DNA of 64,000 bases. Source: CAUZIZ01 sp965218775. Its GTDB lineage: Bacteria; Acidobacteriota; UBA6911; RPQK01; JAJDTT01. The stretch lies in assembly GCA_965218775.1 (NCBI GenBank), contig CBDCLS010000004.1, positions 558,001-622,000 of the forward strand, written 5' to 3'. Below the pieces are notes generated by a model. The model did not search any database, was not told the origin of the DNA, and was given only the letters and a program-made list of their open reading frames with translations. Position numbers and translations under genes: made by a program. Positions 8,560 to 17,578 of this stretch are shown here, in pieces. Positions within the stretch are counted from its first letter, which is position 1; every line of letters begins with the position of its first letter.

Positions 8560-8803
8560 ATGACCACAGAGTGTATCGCTTCCAAGCTGGAGTTTCAAGA
8601 GCTAGAAGGGCGCCGAGTCGAGGCAGAATTCAATGGGGGGCAGATCACCTCAGACTCCGGGGGGTTGCTGTTACGGGAGGTGGAGAGCCGCTATGGGTTC
8701 ATTAGCGGCTTGGCCGCCTGCTTTGGGGACCGGCGCGATCCTCGCTTCACCGAGTTCAGTGTGGAGGAACTGGTGGGGCAGCGGATTTACGGACTGGCCC
8801 TAG
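8560..8803 (+). pseudogene. IS1380-type transposase, 5' fragment
   Basis: This encodes the N-terminal ~81 residues with the family signature segment (NGGQITSDSGGLLLREVE ... GDRRDPRFTEFSVEELVGQR ... IYGLAL). It is interrupted at CTAG 8800-8803 by the nested element. The rest continues in frame from 10908 (…L-GYEDVNDHEELRADP…). The rejoined gene (8560-8803 plus 10908-12061) encodes 465 residues with no other defect, so the interruption is recent. Confidence 0.9.
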
Positions 8804-10903
8804 CCTCGATTTCCACGGCAGTACAAATGACGCCTTTCCGCTTCGAGCCCCCCGCCAGAATCCTTGATCGGCGCGACTTGCGCCTGCTGTGTTTCCACCT
8901 ACGTTAGTAAATAGAAGTACCTATTTGGATAGAGAGGTAATCTTATACCTAAAACCTGATCAAGGGACGATCCCCACGCGAATGCTAGAAAAGTCTGGAT
9001 ATGAGGCAGAATAGAACCCTATCAAAGGCTGAGCATTTTCTGTCATTCATATCTAGTATAGTTATAGTTTGGAATACAGTAATCGGAATGGACTAACTAA
9101 TGACACCCGACCGACCGCTCCGGAGGCCCAATTCTTCCTGGCCCCCGAATCGCCTCTGCAGCGCCAGTATGAGGCCTTGCGCTGCTTTTTCGTCGAAGGC
9201 TTGCCCTCGCAGCAGGTCGCCACTCGCTTCGGCTATTCCCCAGGAGCCTTCCGCGTCCTCTGTCATCAGTTTCGCCATGATCTCAGCAAGCGCGCCCGCT
9301 TCTTTCAGGCGATTCGCCGGGGGCCTCAAGCGGCGCCCGCCCGCGATCGGGTGCGGGAACGGGCCGTCGCCCTGCGCAAGCGAAACCTCTCGGTCTACGA
9401 TATCCAACGCGAGTTGGCCGCCGCCGGCCATTCCATCAGCATCAATGCGTTATCGATCCTGCTGCGAGAGGAGGGCTTCGCCCGACTGCCCCGGCGTCGG
9501 GATGAGCAACGCCCCGCCACCCTCAAGCCCGAAGCAGCAGCCATCGCCGACGTGCGGCAGATCAATCTGGCCCCGCGCAGCTTTCGCACCCGGGTCGGCG
9601 GTCTGTTTCTGTTCGTCCCGCTGATGCGATCGATCGATCTCGGGGCGGTGCTGCAGCCCCCCCGCCTTCCCGGCTCCCAAATGATTCCCGCCGAGCAGGC
9701 CGTGCGCACCCTGCTGGCTCTGAAGCTGCTGGGCATCGAAAGAAAAAGTCATGTCATGGATCGGGTCTTTGACGAGGGCATCGCCCTTTTTGCCGGTCTC
9801 AATGTGGTGCCCAAGCGCTCCTACCTGGCCGCCTACAGCTCCCGGGTCGACCGACGCGCCAACCTGCGCCTCATGGGAGCCTGGTTTGAGCAGGTCCAAG
9901 CCGCCGGCCTGCCCCGGGGCTCTTCCTTCGATCTGGACTTTCACACCGTCCCCGCCAATAGCCAGCAGGAACCTTTGGACAAACACTATGTCTCTTCCCG
10001 CAGCCGCAGCCAAAAAGGCATCCTCGTTTTTTTGGCTCGGGACGCCACCGAGCGTGTCTTATGCTACGCCAATGCGGGTGTCCCCCGGGCCGATCGAGCC
10101 GACGAGGTGCAACGCTTCGTCCAGTTCTGGCACCAACACAGCGGTCAGCCTCCGGCCGAACTCGTCTTCGATTCCCAGTTGACCACCTATGCTCATCTGA
10201 ACCGCCTCAACCAACAGGGCATTGGCTTTATCACCCTGCGCCGCCGCTCCCAAAAAATGCTGGGCCAGATCTGGAGCCGCCCCGCCTCCGCCTGGCACCG
10301 CATCACCTTACCCGCCCTGACTCGGATCTTTCGCACCCCCAAAGTCCTGGACCAGCGGATCGTCCTGAAACATTACGAAGGTCCCCTGCGCCAGCTCACC
10401 CTCATGGAACTCGGTCACGAAGAACCGACCGTCCTACTGACCAACCATCTGCGCCGCGCCCCCTCGACTCTGATCACCCGCTATGCCCAACGCATGCTCA
10501 TCGAAAATGGCATCTCCGAAGCCATCCAGTTCTTTCACCTGGACGCGCTCTCTTCGATGGTGGGACTCAAAGTGGATTTTGACCTCCAGATCACCCTCAT
10601 GGCCAGCTCCCTATATCGACTCATGGCCGAGAAGATTGGTCGCGAATATCAGCGGGCTCAAGCCAAAAAGATCTTCCGAAATCTCCTCGACGTCTCGGCC
10701 CGGGTCCAGATCCAAGAGCAGCAAGTCACCGTCCACCTCGATAAGCGCGCCCATAACCCCTACTTGGTCGCCTCGGGCCTGGGTGATGATCCCACGCCCA
10801 TGCCTTGGTTTGGCGGCAAAACTCTGGTCCTTCGATTTGACTAACCGACTCAACGGCTACCCTTAAAAAATGTTAGTCCTTTCCAGTACCGTGGAAATCG
10901 AGG
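8804..10903 (+). mobile_element. Nested 2.1-kb insertion sequence inside the IS1380-type transposase gene
   Basis: The ends are CCTCGATTTCCACGG at 8804 and CCGTGGAAATCGAGG ending at 10903, a perfect 15-nt inverted repeat. It is flanked by CTAG at 8800-8803 and 10904-10907. The terminal bases and the CTAG duplication resemble those of the host element (CCCGGATTTC...). It carries one long transposase gene. Precise removal restores the host transposase frame. Confidence 0.9.
9069..10844 (+). CDS. DDE transposase of the nested IS (IS4/IS1380-like fold)
   Basis: A 591-residue protein if the TTG at 9069 is the start; the first ~20 residues are uncertain. Residues ~25-140 contain helix-turn-helix-like segments (PSQQVATRFGYSPGAFRVLC, and RNLSVYDIQRELAAAGHSIS). 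The catalytic core has candidate Asp residues in FDLDFHTV and FDSQLTT and a Glu in RMLIENGISEAIQFFHLDAL, the Y/R-x-x-IEN pattern of the IS4 superfamily. Terminal repeats and a CTAG duplication suggest an IS1380-related enzyme, but it is longer than usual because of the N-terminal HTH region. Not assigned to a named IS. Confidence 0.8.
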   Translation: MEYSNRNGLTNDTRPTAPEAQFFLAPESPLQRQYEALRCFFVEGLPSQQVATRFGYSPGAFRVLCHQFRHDLSKRARFFQAIRRGPQAAPARDRVRERAVALRKRNLSVYDIQRELAAAGHSISINALSILLREEGFARLPRRRDEQRPATLKPEAAAIADVRQINLAPRSFRTRVGGLFLFVPLMRSIDLGAVLQPPRLPGSQMIPAEQAVRTLLALKLLGIERKSHVMDRVFDEGIALFAGLNVVPKRSYLAAYSSRVDRRANLRLMGAWFEQVQAAGLPRGSSFDLDFHTVPANSQQEPLDKHYVSSRSRSQKGILVFLARDATERVLCYANAGVPRADRADEVQRFVQFWHQHSGQPPAELVFDSQLTTYAHLNRLNQQGIGFITLRRRSQKMLGQIWSRPASAWHRITLPALTRIFRTPKVLDQRIVLKHYEGPLRQLTLMELGHEEPTVLLTNHLRRAPSTLITRYAQRMLIENGISEAIQFFHLDALSSMVGLKVDFDLQITLMASSLYRLMAEKIGREYQRAQAKKIFRNLLDVSARVQIQEQQVTVHLDKRAHNPYLVASGLGDDPTPMPWFGGKTLVLRFD

Positions 10904-10907
10904 CTAG

Positions 10908-12061
10908 GCTATGAGGATGTCAACGATCATGAGGAGCTCCGGGCAGATCCGCTGATGGCGGTGTTGGTCGGCAAGGAAGATCCCTTGGGGAGGGATCGGC
11001 GAGCGGAAGCGGATCGAGGCAAGGCGTGTGCGGGCAAGAGCACCCTCAATCGTTTGGAGTTGTCCTCGGTGACGCAGGATAAATATCGCAAGACGCCGGT
11101 GGATGAAGCCGCGGTCGAAGCGTTTTTGGTGGAGCAGTTCATTCGGGTGCGAGGCGGGAAACCGAAGGAGTTGGTCTTGGACCTGGATGCGACGGATGAT
11201 CCGCTGCACGGAGAACAGGAGGGTCGTTTCTACCATGGCTACTACCGGTGTTACTGCTACCTGCCGCTGTATGTGTTTTGCGAGGGGTATGTGCTGGGGG
11301 CCAAGCTGCGGGTGTCGAACCTGGATGGCTCCGAAGGAGCGGTCCAGGAGATGGAGCGGATGGTGGGACAACTGCGGGCGAAGTGGCCGAAGGTCCGCAT
11401 TACTCTGCGGGCGGACAGCAGCTTTGCCCGCGAGGCGTTGATGAAATGGTGTGAGGAGCATCGAGTGGATTACGTCTTCGGTCTGGCCCGCAATCAGCGC
11501 TTAGAGGGGGCCCTGGAGTCCGAGTTGGAACAGGCCCAGGCACTGCAACAAGCCAACGGCAGCAGCGCCCGAGTCTACAAGGACTTTCGTTACCAGACGC
11601 GCAAAAGCTGGAGTCAAGAGCGGCGAGTGGTGGGCAAGGCCGAGTACACGGGTAAGGGATCCAATCCCCGCTTTGTCGTCACCTCGCTGGGAGCGAAGCG
11701 GTGGCCCGCCCAAAAGCTGTACGAGGAGCTGTACTGCGCGCGAGGGGAAGCGGAGAATCGGATTAAGGAGCAGCAGCTAGAGCTGTTTGCCGATCGGACC
11801 TCGACGCACCGCATGAAGAGCAATCAGCTGCGCCTGTGGTTTTCCTCGGTGGCTTACAATCTGCTGCACACGCTCAGGTGTGTCGCTTTGAAGGGGACCC
11901 AGTGGGCGAAGGCGCAATGCCAGACGATTCGCCTCAAACTGTTGAAGATAGGAGGCCAGATTCGGGTCAGTGTCCGACGGGTGAGCTTGTCGCTGAGCGA
12001 GGGTTATCCTTACCAAACACTCTACGCCCAAACCTTGGCCCAGCTTCAACAGCTCGGCTGA
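10908..12061 (+). pseudogene. IS1380-type transposase, 3' fragment
   Basis: The frame continues the 5' fragment: GYEDVNDHEELRADPLMA, the catalytic Asp region (LVLDLDATDDPLHG), the second Asp region (ITLRADSSFAREALMKWCE) and the Glu region (GEAENRIKEQQLELFADRTS), ending at TGA 12061. All three DDE motifs are in this part, but the native start is lost, so activity would need a new start such as within 10955-11000. It is otherwise undamaged. Confidence 0.88.
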
Positions 12062-12258
12062 GCGGAGGCAAACCGGAAATCCCAACCATCTGCAACTGAG
12101 GCGGCTGAGGCGTGTCTGAAAAACCGGTTTTCCGCCTTCAACATAGGTGTCACCAAGCTCTCGCACTCTACAGTGCCCTCAACTGAGACTTCGGCTCAAA
12201 CCAGAGTCGAAAAATCGACTAAAATCAGCCTTTCTGCTTTCACTATGAGAAATCCGGG

Positions 12259-13330
12259 CTAGATCCTCCGTCGGCAACTTAGCTATCGCGTCCCCGTCCG
12301 AACAGGGTACTTCCACCGAGATTCCGGTTTCGTGGGCAGGGGACATTTTTGGGGAACGGTTCTTCGGCTCGGTGATGCGTGTCACGCAGATCTCCGGGTC
12401 TGGGATGTAAATGGAGGAGTATTGGGAGAAACGGGCCTGGTCTAATCGCAGATAGATCAGGCGAAGGTGCCGGAACCTCAAGCGTTTCGCAGCTTCGAGA
12501 ACTTCTGGCTCCGGTGGTGGGTGGAGGATTCGGACCAGTAGGCTCAGCGGAAGGGTAGAGACTACGATGCTGTGATCACCCAGTTCTTGGTACTCTTCAC
12601 GGTACAGGACCGACCGTATTCTTCCGTCGCGGTGATCCACACGGGTCACCGCGGAGTCGGCGACCACGGTCCCGCTTCCGAGATAACCGCACAACGCGTC
12701 GGTGATCGCTCCGTAGCCCTCTTCCGGGTATAAGAAGTGCCCGTCAATATGGGTCGTCTTCTTGGAACCATGAAATAGTTCCAGCAGCAACGACGCCACC
12801 GACATGCCCGCAAGTCGGCGGGTGGCGACCGAAGGTGACAAACGATTGGCCGGCTCGCCCCAGAGCTTCTGGGAGTAGTCGATCAGCAGCGTCTTCGCCA
12901 ACGTCCTTCCGAACGTATTGACCGCATGGTCTTCGAAGCTCTGGACTGGCTTCCTCTGGATCCGTGCCCGGAGCAGATCCCAAACCATTGCCAGTGCGCG
13001 GGACGGTGGAACCGACGTGAGCAGATTCAGGGGAGTTGGAGGAAAGTCAATGAAGCGGCGCCATCGATAGATCTTGCTGGGCGCCACGACCTCGCGGAGG
13101 CGCCCATGCAGCAGCCGGGCGACGTCGGCAGTTACCTCGGCGTTGCGATCGTGAAAACGGTGGGCTCCCAGATCGTAACGGTGATCGCCGAAACGGACCG
13201 TTCGACAAAGCCCTCCTGGACTCGGCTCCTTTTCCAGAAGCAGGCAGGAAACACCCTGCTGCTGGGCATAATAGGCGGTTGCCAGACCAGCAGGCCCGCC
13301 TCCAAGAATCACCAAGTCCGGTTTTTGCAT
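12259..13330 (-). pseudogene. FAD-dependent amine-oxidase-like oxidoreductase, 5' part (IS-disrupted)
   Basis: This encodes ~357 residues starting with the dinucleotide-binding motif LVILGGGPAGLATAYY, then LLEKEPSPGGLCRTV and YDLGAHRFHDRN, typical of protoporphyrinogen-oxidase/UDP-galactopyranose-mutase-like flavoproteins found with surface-polysaccharide genes. After PTEDL the frame runs into the IS and stops at 12179 with foreign residues. Its 3' part is at 8193-8461. It begins 19 nt after the membrane-protein gene at 13350-15164, so they were probably one operon. Substrate unknown. The gene is probably inactive now. Confidence 0.85.
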
Positions 13331-13349
13331 TGCTCCCTACCAAGAACGG

Positions 13350-15164
13350 TCACATCCCCGGTTCAGAATCAGCTGTCGAGGGGCAGCCGCCAGGATCGAT
13401 CCGGATCACGTCCAATTGGGCGTCACTGTAAACCAGACAGCCGCCGGTGTTCAACAAGGGTCTGGTTAGATATTGCCGCCTGGGCGGCAACAGGATATAT
13501 CGGATGCCTTCTTCCCGGGCGTTCGAAAAAGCACGCTCCAGGTCCCGACTCGAACCCTCGAGCAGGCTGTCGTAACCCGTTTTCCGATAGTGTTCCACAA
13601 CTGGTGTGAACCGACTCTCCCCAACTCCTCCAACGATCGCTTTCCCGTGCGTCGCCTGGTGAAGAAGACGCTCGGCCCTGGTCGGTGAAAGATCCATCAA
13701 GGGAGACCCATCTGGATCCTGACCCAGTTGATGGATGAAGGGGTGCACCTCGAGCGAGCGGTATCGCATCTGGGGAAAGAACTCGATGCAGACCAGTGCC
13801 ACCAGGACTGCACTCCAGGCGACCCTCCTCTTGCGGCTGCTTCGTCGGGTCAATGCCATCAGACCGGATCCAGCTAGCAGAGCCAAGCTCATATAGGAAA
13901 GCACAAGGAAACGGGACGGAACCCGGGAGAAGGAGAAGTAAGGAACCTCCTTCAACAGAAGATAGGGAAGAGGAAGCGCTATGTGGTCCGGTGAGATGGA
14001 CCAGGAAGGGTACAAGCTGCGGAACAGGGAAGCGGCCTTCCTGGCTGGCAGCTCCAGGGGTCCGAGCGACTCCAGGGGAACCTCATAGACTCCGCCTATC
14101 TTCAGGTAGGGCCCCAGAGAGAGAACGATCCCGGCGGCGGCGAGTAACAGACAGAGGATCTTGAAGTGCCGCTCCCAGGGGCCCCGACGTAATCCCAAAA
14201 ATGCCAGGACCAGGGTAACGTACCCGAAAAACACTCCGTTCTCCGCTGGAAGCCCGATGAAGTCCTGCCAGATTCCCCTGGTCCAGCCTCCCCACAGGGA
14301 GAACTCTCCGGGAATGAAAAGTCCAAGTACATCGGCGGAGAAGAGGATGTGGCCACTGTGCACCATGGTGCTGGAGGCTACTGCAGCCGCGGCTGAAACC
14401 AGAGGGGCGACTGAGAGGCCGGACAGCAGGGACATCACGGTCAATTGCACCCAGAAAGACCTGAGCCTCAGGATCCCAGGCTGGCGCCAGAGAAGGAGGG
14501 CGGCCCAGCAGGCACCGAGAATGACGGTGTACAGGGTCAGATACCAGTTGGAATAGAACAACAGCACGAAGGAGATCCACAAACCGAGGGCGGAAGGCCA
14601 GGTGCGAGTTTCCATCCAGCGGAGGAGGAACAACAGACATAAAGGCACCCACTGGAAGGTCAACTCCACTCGTCCCCCGGCCGTATTTGCGAAGTGAAGC
14701 GGTGAGAAGCTGAAGATCAATCCGGCGAGAAAACTGGGGGCGAAGTCGAAGCCAAGCCGTCGAGCCAGCAGGAAAACAAAAAAGCCGGTGAGAGTGAAGC
14801 AGATGAGGATGGTCAGGGCATGCGTCCGGTGCGGACCGAGCAGCTCGTAGAAAAGGCTTGTCCATGCCACCTGGGCCAGATTCAACGGGAAAAGAGAGAG
14901 TGGAGCCCCTACAGGATAGTTCTGATAGTCGGTCCAGAAGAGTTCCTGTCCTGGAGTCCAGACTCCGATGTGCCCCCACCAGAGGTTCCACTGGTAGAGA
15001 CAGGCATCCACCCCTCCAGGAACGATCACGCCGAACTGCCGGACCATCTCGTGAAAAGCCAGACAGGTAGCAAAAGCGTAACCCAGGAGGGCCAAAAAGG
15101 GCAGCATGTTTGGAGGTATTCCACTCCAGTTCTTCAGCACTGTCGGGCTTGCCACAAACGTCAC
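13350..15164 (-). CDS. Polytopic membrane protein, GT-C/YfhO-like
   Basis: A 604-residue protein with roughly a dozen hydrophobic segments from residue ~18 to ~430 and a C-terminal soluble domain (~450-604). A luminal loop after TM1 contains GGVDACLYQWNLWWGHIG, the acidic residue pattern seen in GT-C-fold lipid-linked sugar transferases, and FSFSPLHFANTAGGRVEL follows later. I read this as a GT-C or YfhO-like enzyme of surface glycan assembly; donor and acceptor are unknown. It is followed at 19 nt by the disrupted flavoprotein gene, so insertion of the IS may have ended a two-gene pathway. Confidence 0.65.
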   Translation of the reverse strand: MTFVASPTVLKNWSGIPPNMLPFLALLGYAFATCLAFHEMVRQFGVIVPGGVDACLYQWNLWWGHIGVWTPGQELFWTDYQNYPVGAPLSLFPLNLAQVAWTSLFYELLGPHRTHALTILICFTLTGFFVFLLARRLGFDFAPSFLAGLIFSFSPLHFANTAGGRVELTFQWVPLCLLFLLRWMETRTWPSALGLWISFVLLFYSNWYLTLYTVILGACWAALLLWRQPGILRLRSFWVQLTVMSLLSGLSVAPLVSAAAAVASSTMVHSGHILFSADVLGLFIPGEFSLWGGWTRGIWQDFIGLPAENGVFFGYVTLVLAFLGLRRGPWERHFKILCLLLAAAGIVLSLGPYLKIGGVYEVPLESLGPLELPARKAASLFRSLYPSWSISPDHIALPLPYLLLKEVPYFSFSRVPSRFLVLSYMSLALLAGSGLMALTRRSSRKRRVAWSAVLVALVCIEFFPQMRYRSLEVHPFIHQLGQDPDGSPLMDLSPTRAERLLHQATHGKAIVGGVGESRFTPVVEHYRKTGYDSLLEGSSRDLERAFSNAREEGIRYILLPPRRQYLTRPLLNTGGCLVYSDAQLDVIRIDPGGCPSTADSEPGM

Positions 15165-15436
15165 TGTATCTTTTGAATCAGAGTACTTTGTTCAGGTGAA
15201 CTCGCTCAAGTCATGTGGACCTGTTTAGCCCCTTTGCCTTTGCCCTTGCCCGTGCCTTTGCCCGACTTCATCTGTTGGTCGCATCCAGGCCAGGGAAAAA
15301 CGAGAAAAAACTCCCGGGCAAGGGCAAGGGAGGACGCGAACGGGGAAAGTCACGATTGACTACTGTCCCCTGGCTCAGAACTTATGGCGAGCTGCACTAG
15401 TCGGATTTCAGATCGCTAATCTACTGCAGCAAGAAG

Positions 15437-16474
15437 TCAGGCTAGCTCAGCAGTCAGTTCAGAGCTATAGGCGAAGAGGGCAGGTGTCCCACCGGTGTGA
15501 ATCAGCAGGAACGAGCGTCCTCGGCTGGTGTTCCGGGCTCGATGGATCAGACCCGCCATCGTCTTGCCGGTGTAGACCGGGTCCAGGATCAGACCCTCCG
15601 ATCTGCCAGCCAGCTGGATGGCTCGCACGGTCGCTTCGTTCAACCGCCCATACCCCGGAGCCAGAAAGTCGTCGAGCAGACAGATATCCCCTTCGGCCAC
15701 GGGATTTTGGGTTCTCAGAAGCTCGGCAATCTCCTGGCAGCGGCGCCAGATTCGCTCCCTTTGGGCCTCGGCCCCTCGGCGCACACAGATGCCGGTTACC
15801 TGTACCGGGGAGCCGAGAGCCCTCAGACCAAACAGCAGCCCCCCGTGGGTGTGTCCGCTCCCGGAGGGAACAACCACCTCGTCGAAGGAGAGCTTCTCGG
15901 ATTCGAGCTGCTGCAGGATTTCCTGTGCGGCGAGGACGTATCCCAGCGCGCCCAAGGGCTTGTGTCCTGGGCCAAGCGGGATGATATAGGGACGTCTTCC
16001 ATCGCGTTTCAGCTTCTCTGCGATCTCTCCCACCCGTTTGTCCGCCCCTTCCTCATCTTCTCCCACAGGATAGGAATGGATGGTAACCCCAAGGATTCGG
16101 TCCAGGAGCACATTTCCTGAGTTCCGATAGAGAGGGTCATCCCTTGGAACTCTCTCTTCCAGCTGGATCTGGCAGTCTATCCCCAGCTTGCGAGCCGCGG
16201 CGGCGGCCAGGCGGACGAAGTTCGACTGGACGGCACCTGTGATTAGAACAGTATCGGCTTCCTGGAGGCGGGCCTCGCCCAGGTAAAACTCCAGCTGACG
16301 CACCTTGTTGCCGCCGAACGCGAGATCGGTGCAGTCATCGCGTTTGACGTGGACTCGTGCCTTACCCAGTGCCTCTCCCAGATTGGGCATCGACTCCAAG
16401 GGTGTGGGCAGGCGACAAAGCCGTACTCTGGGAAACTCACCCAGACATCCCAGCCTTCGATCTTCTACTGTCAT
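15437..16474 (-). CDS. PLP-dependent D-cysteine desulfhydrase / ACC deaminase-family protein
   Basis: A fold-type II PLP enzyme of 345 residues from ATG 16474, chosen over an upstream in-frame start because GGAG lies 5 nt before it. The Schiff-base lysine is in AFGGNKVRQLE; TGAVQSNFVRLAAAAARKLG is the substrate-loop motif; PSGSGHTHGGLLFG is the phosphate-binding loop; and LDPVYTGKTMAGL and LLIHTGGTPALFAY close the barrel. It may act on D-cysteine or related amino acids; ACC deaminase cannot be excluded. The 3' end is duplicated as a remnant at 5917-6020. It stands alone, with a low-complexity spacer (15165-15436) beyond it. Confidence 0.88.
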   Translation of the reverse strand: MTVEDRRLGCLGEFPRVRLCRLPTPLESMPNLGEALGKARVHVKRDDCTDLAFGGNKVRQLEFYLGEARLQEADTVLITGAVQSNFVRLAAAAARKLGIDCQIQLEERVPRDDPLYRNSGNVLLDRILGVTIHSYPVGEDEEGADKRVGEIAEKLKRDGRRPYIIPLGPGHKPLGALGYVLAAQEILQQLESEKLSFDEVVVPSGSGHTHGGLLFGLRALGSPVQVTGICVRRGAEAQRERIWRRCQEIAELLRTQNPVAEGDICLLDDFLAPGYGRLNEATVRAIQLAGRSEGLILDPVYTGKTMAGLIHRARNTSRGRSFLLIHTGGTPALFAYSSELTAELA

Positions 16475-16700
16475 GTATGCTCCGACATCCTCTGAGAACT
16501 GATTCCGAGACTGCGAAAATGAGAGTCGACGCGGCAATCATGCCCGATCGCCCTGGCCGGGATCAATCTGGATGCTGCTATACTCGTGATGCCGGTAGAG
16601 GCGGTACCAGGCCATGAGCATAAGGCAGCCAACTCGCAGGCAGGTTCTGGGCCCCGTAAAGTGCTACCATTCATGGAAATCAGGCTCGAGGAGAATCAAG

Positions 16701-17360
16701 ATGAGCAAGATGCAATTCCCTCTTTTCGCTACAATCATGGTTTGTGCGCTGGGCTTGCTCCCGGTATCTGCCCAGAATGGGGATCCGAGTATGGGCTTTT
16801 TCATTGTCAGCTCTGGGCCCGGGAATGGCGCCGATCTGGGTGGGCTGGCCGGAGCCGACCGAAGATGCCAGATGTTGGCCCGAGCTGTGGGGACAGGCAA
16901 CCGTACCTGGCGCGCTTATCTGAGCGCCACCGCCTCGGGTGGGCAGGCGGCCGTGAACGCCCGTGACCGAATCGGCAAGGGACCCTGGAACAACTCCAAG
17001 GGAGTCCAAATAGCTCGAAATGTCGACGATCTGCACTCAGACAGCAACAACCTCACCAAGGAAACACAGCTGAACGAGCTGGGCCGGAGGATCAACGGTC
17101 GGGGGGACAGTCCGAACCGGCACGACATCCTGACCGGTTCGCAGTTGGACGGATCAGCCTTTTCAGGCAGCGAGGACACAACCTGCCGAAATTGGACGAG
17201 CCACGGTGAAGGCAGTGCCCAGGTCGGCCATCACGACCGCACCGGCGGCGGTCAGAATCCCACTTCGTGGAACTCGTCGCATGGCTCCAGAGGCTGCAGC
17301 CAGGAAAATTTGCAGGGCACCGGAGGGGACGGCCTGTTCTACTGCTTTGCCATCGATTGA
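16701..17360 (+). CDS. Secreted DUF1554/lectin-like protein
   Basis: A 219-residue protein from ATG 16701 (GAGGAG lies 9 nt upstream; an earlier in-frame extension lacks a site). Signal peptide 1-24 ends PVSA-Q. The mature protein shows the DUF1554/endostatin-like pattern: GADLGGLAGADRRCQMLA, TWRAYLS, NARDRIGKGPW, NGRGDSPNRHDILTGS and GDGLFYCFA, with Cys residues placed for disulfides. Similar proteins are commonly labelled lectins, but ligand binding is not shown. It appears monocistronic. Confidence 0.8.
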   Translation: MSKMQFPLFATIMVCALGLLPVSAQNGDPSMGFFIVSSGPGNGADLGGLAGADRRCQMLARAVGTGNRTWRAYLSATASGGQAAVNARDRIGKGPWNNSKGVQIARNVDDLHSDSNNLTKETQLNELGRRINGRGDSPNRHDILTGSQLDGSAFSGSEDTTCRNWTSHGEGSAQVGHHDRTGGGQNPTSWNSSHGSRGCSQENLQGTGGDGLFYCFAID

Positions 17361-17461
17361 CGCCGCAAATCTTCCGCACCTTCGACTAGATCACCCGTCC
17401 AATATCGCTTCAGCAGCGAGTCCTGGATCTCCTTGGCGTTCGTTTGGTGGGAGTACGTCCT

Positions 17462-17493
17462 TACGCCAAAGGCGTTATTGCGGGTAGCCCAGG
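17462..17493. repeat. Short dispersed hairpin repeat, copy 2 (inverted relative to 2258-2291)
   Basis: TACGCCAAAGGCGTTATTGC then GGGTAGCCCAGG is the near-exact reverse complement of 2258-2291. It lies in the 218-nt gap between the lectin-like gene and the 3' end of the convergent VCBS gene. No gene is seen in this gap. Confidence 0.5.
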
Positions 17494-17578
17494 CTGGCGG
17501 GTGCGCTCGCACTCGATCTAGAGTTTTGGGTGCTCGACTCTCCTGCGATCCCGACGCGTAGGGAAACGAACGGTCCAA

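Larger units (their letters stand above)
8466..12258 (+). mobile_element. IS1380-type insertion sequence, itself carrying a nested IS
   Basis: The ends are CCCGGATTTCTCA at 8466 and TGAGAAATCCGGG ending at 12258, a perfect 13-nt inverted repeat. It is flanked by direct CTAG repeats (8462-8465 and 12259-12262), a 4-bp duplication as expected for IS1380. Without the nested 2100-bp element and its CTAG copy it would be about 1.69 kb with one transposase gene. It splits a flavoprotein gene on the opposite strand. Confidence 0.9.

Noticed and set aside
12179..12258. Terminal residues of the flavoprotein frame beyond the IS border
   Set aside because: These codons belong to the IS end and are fortuitous.
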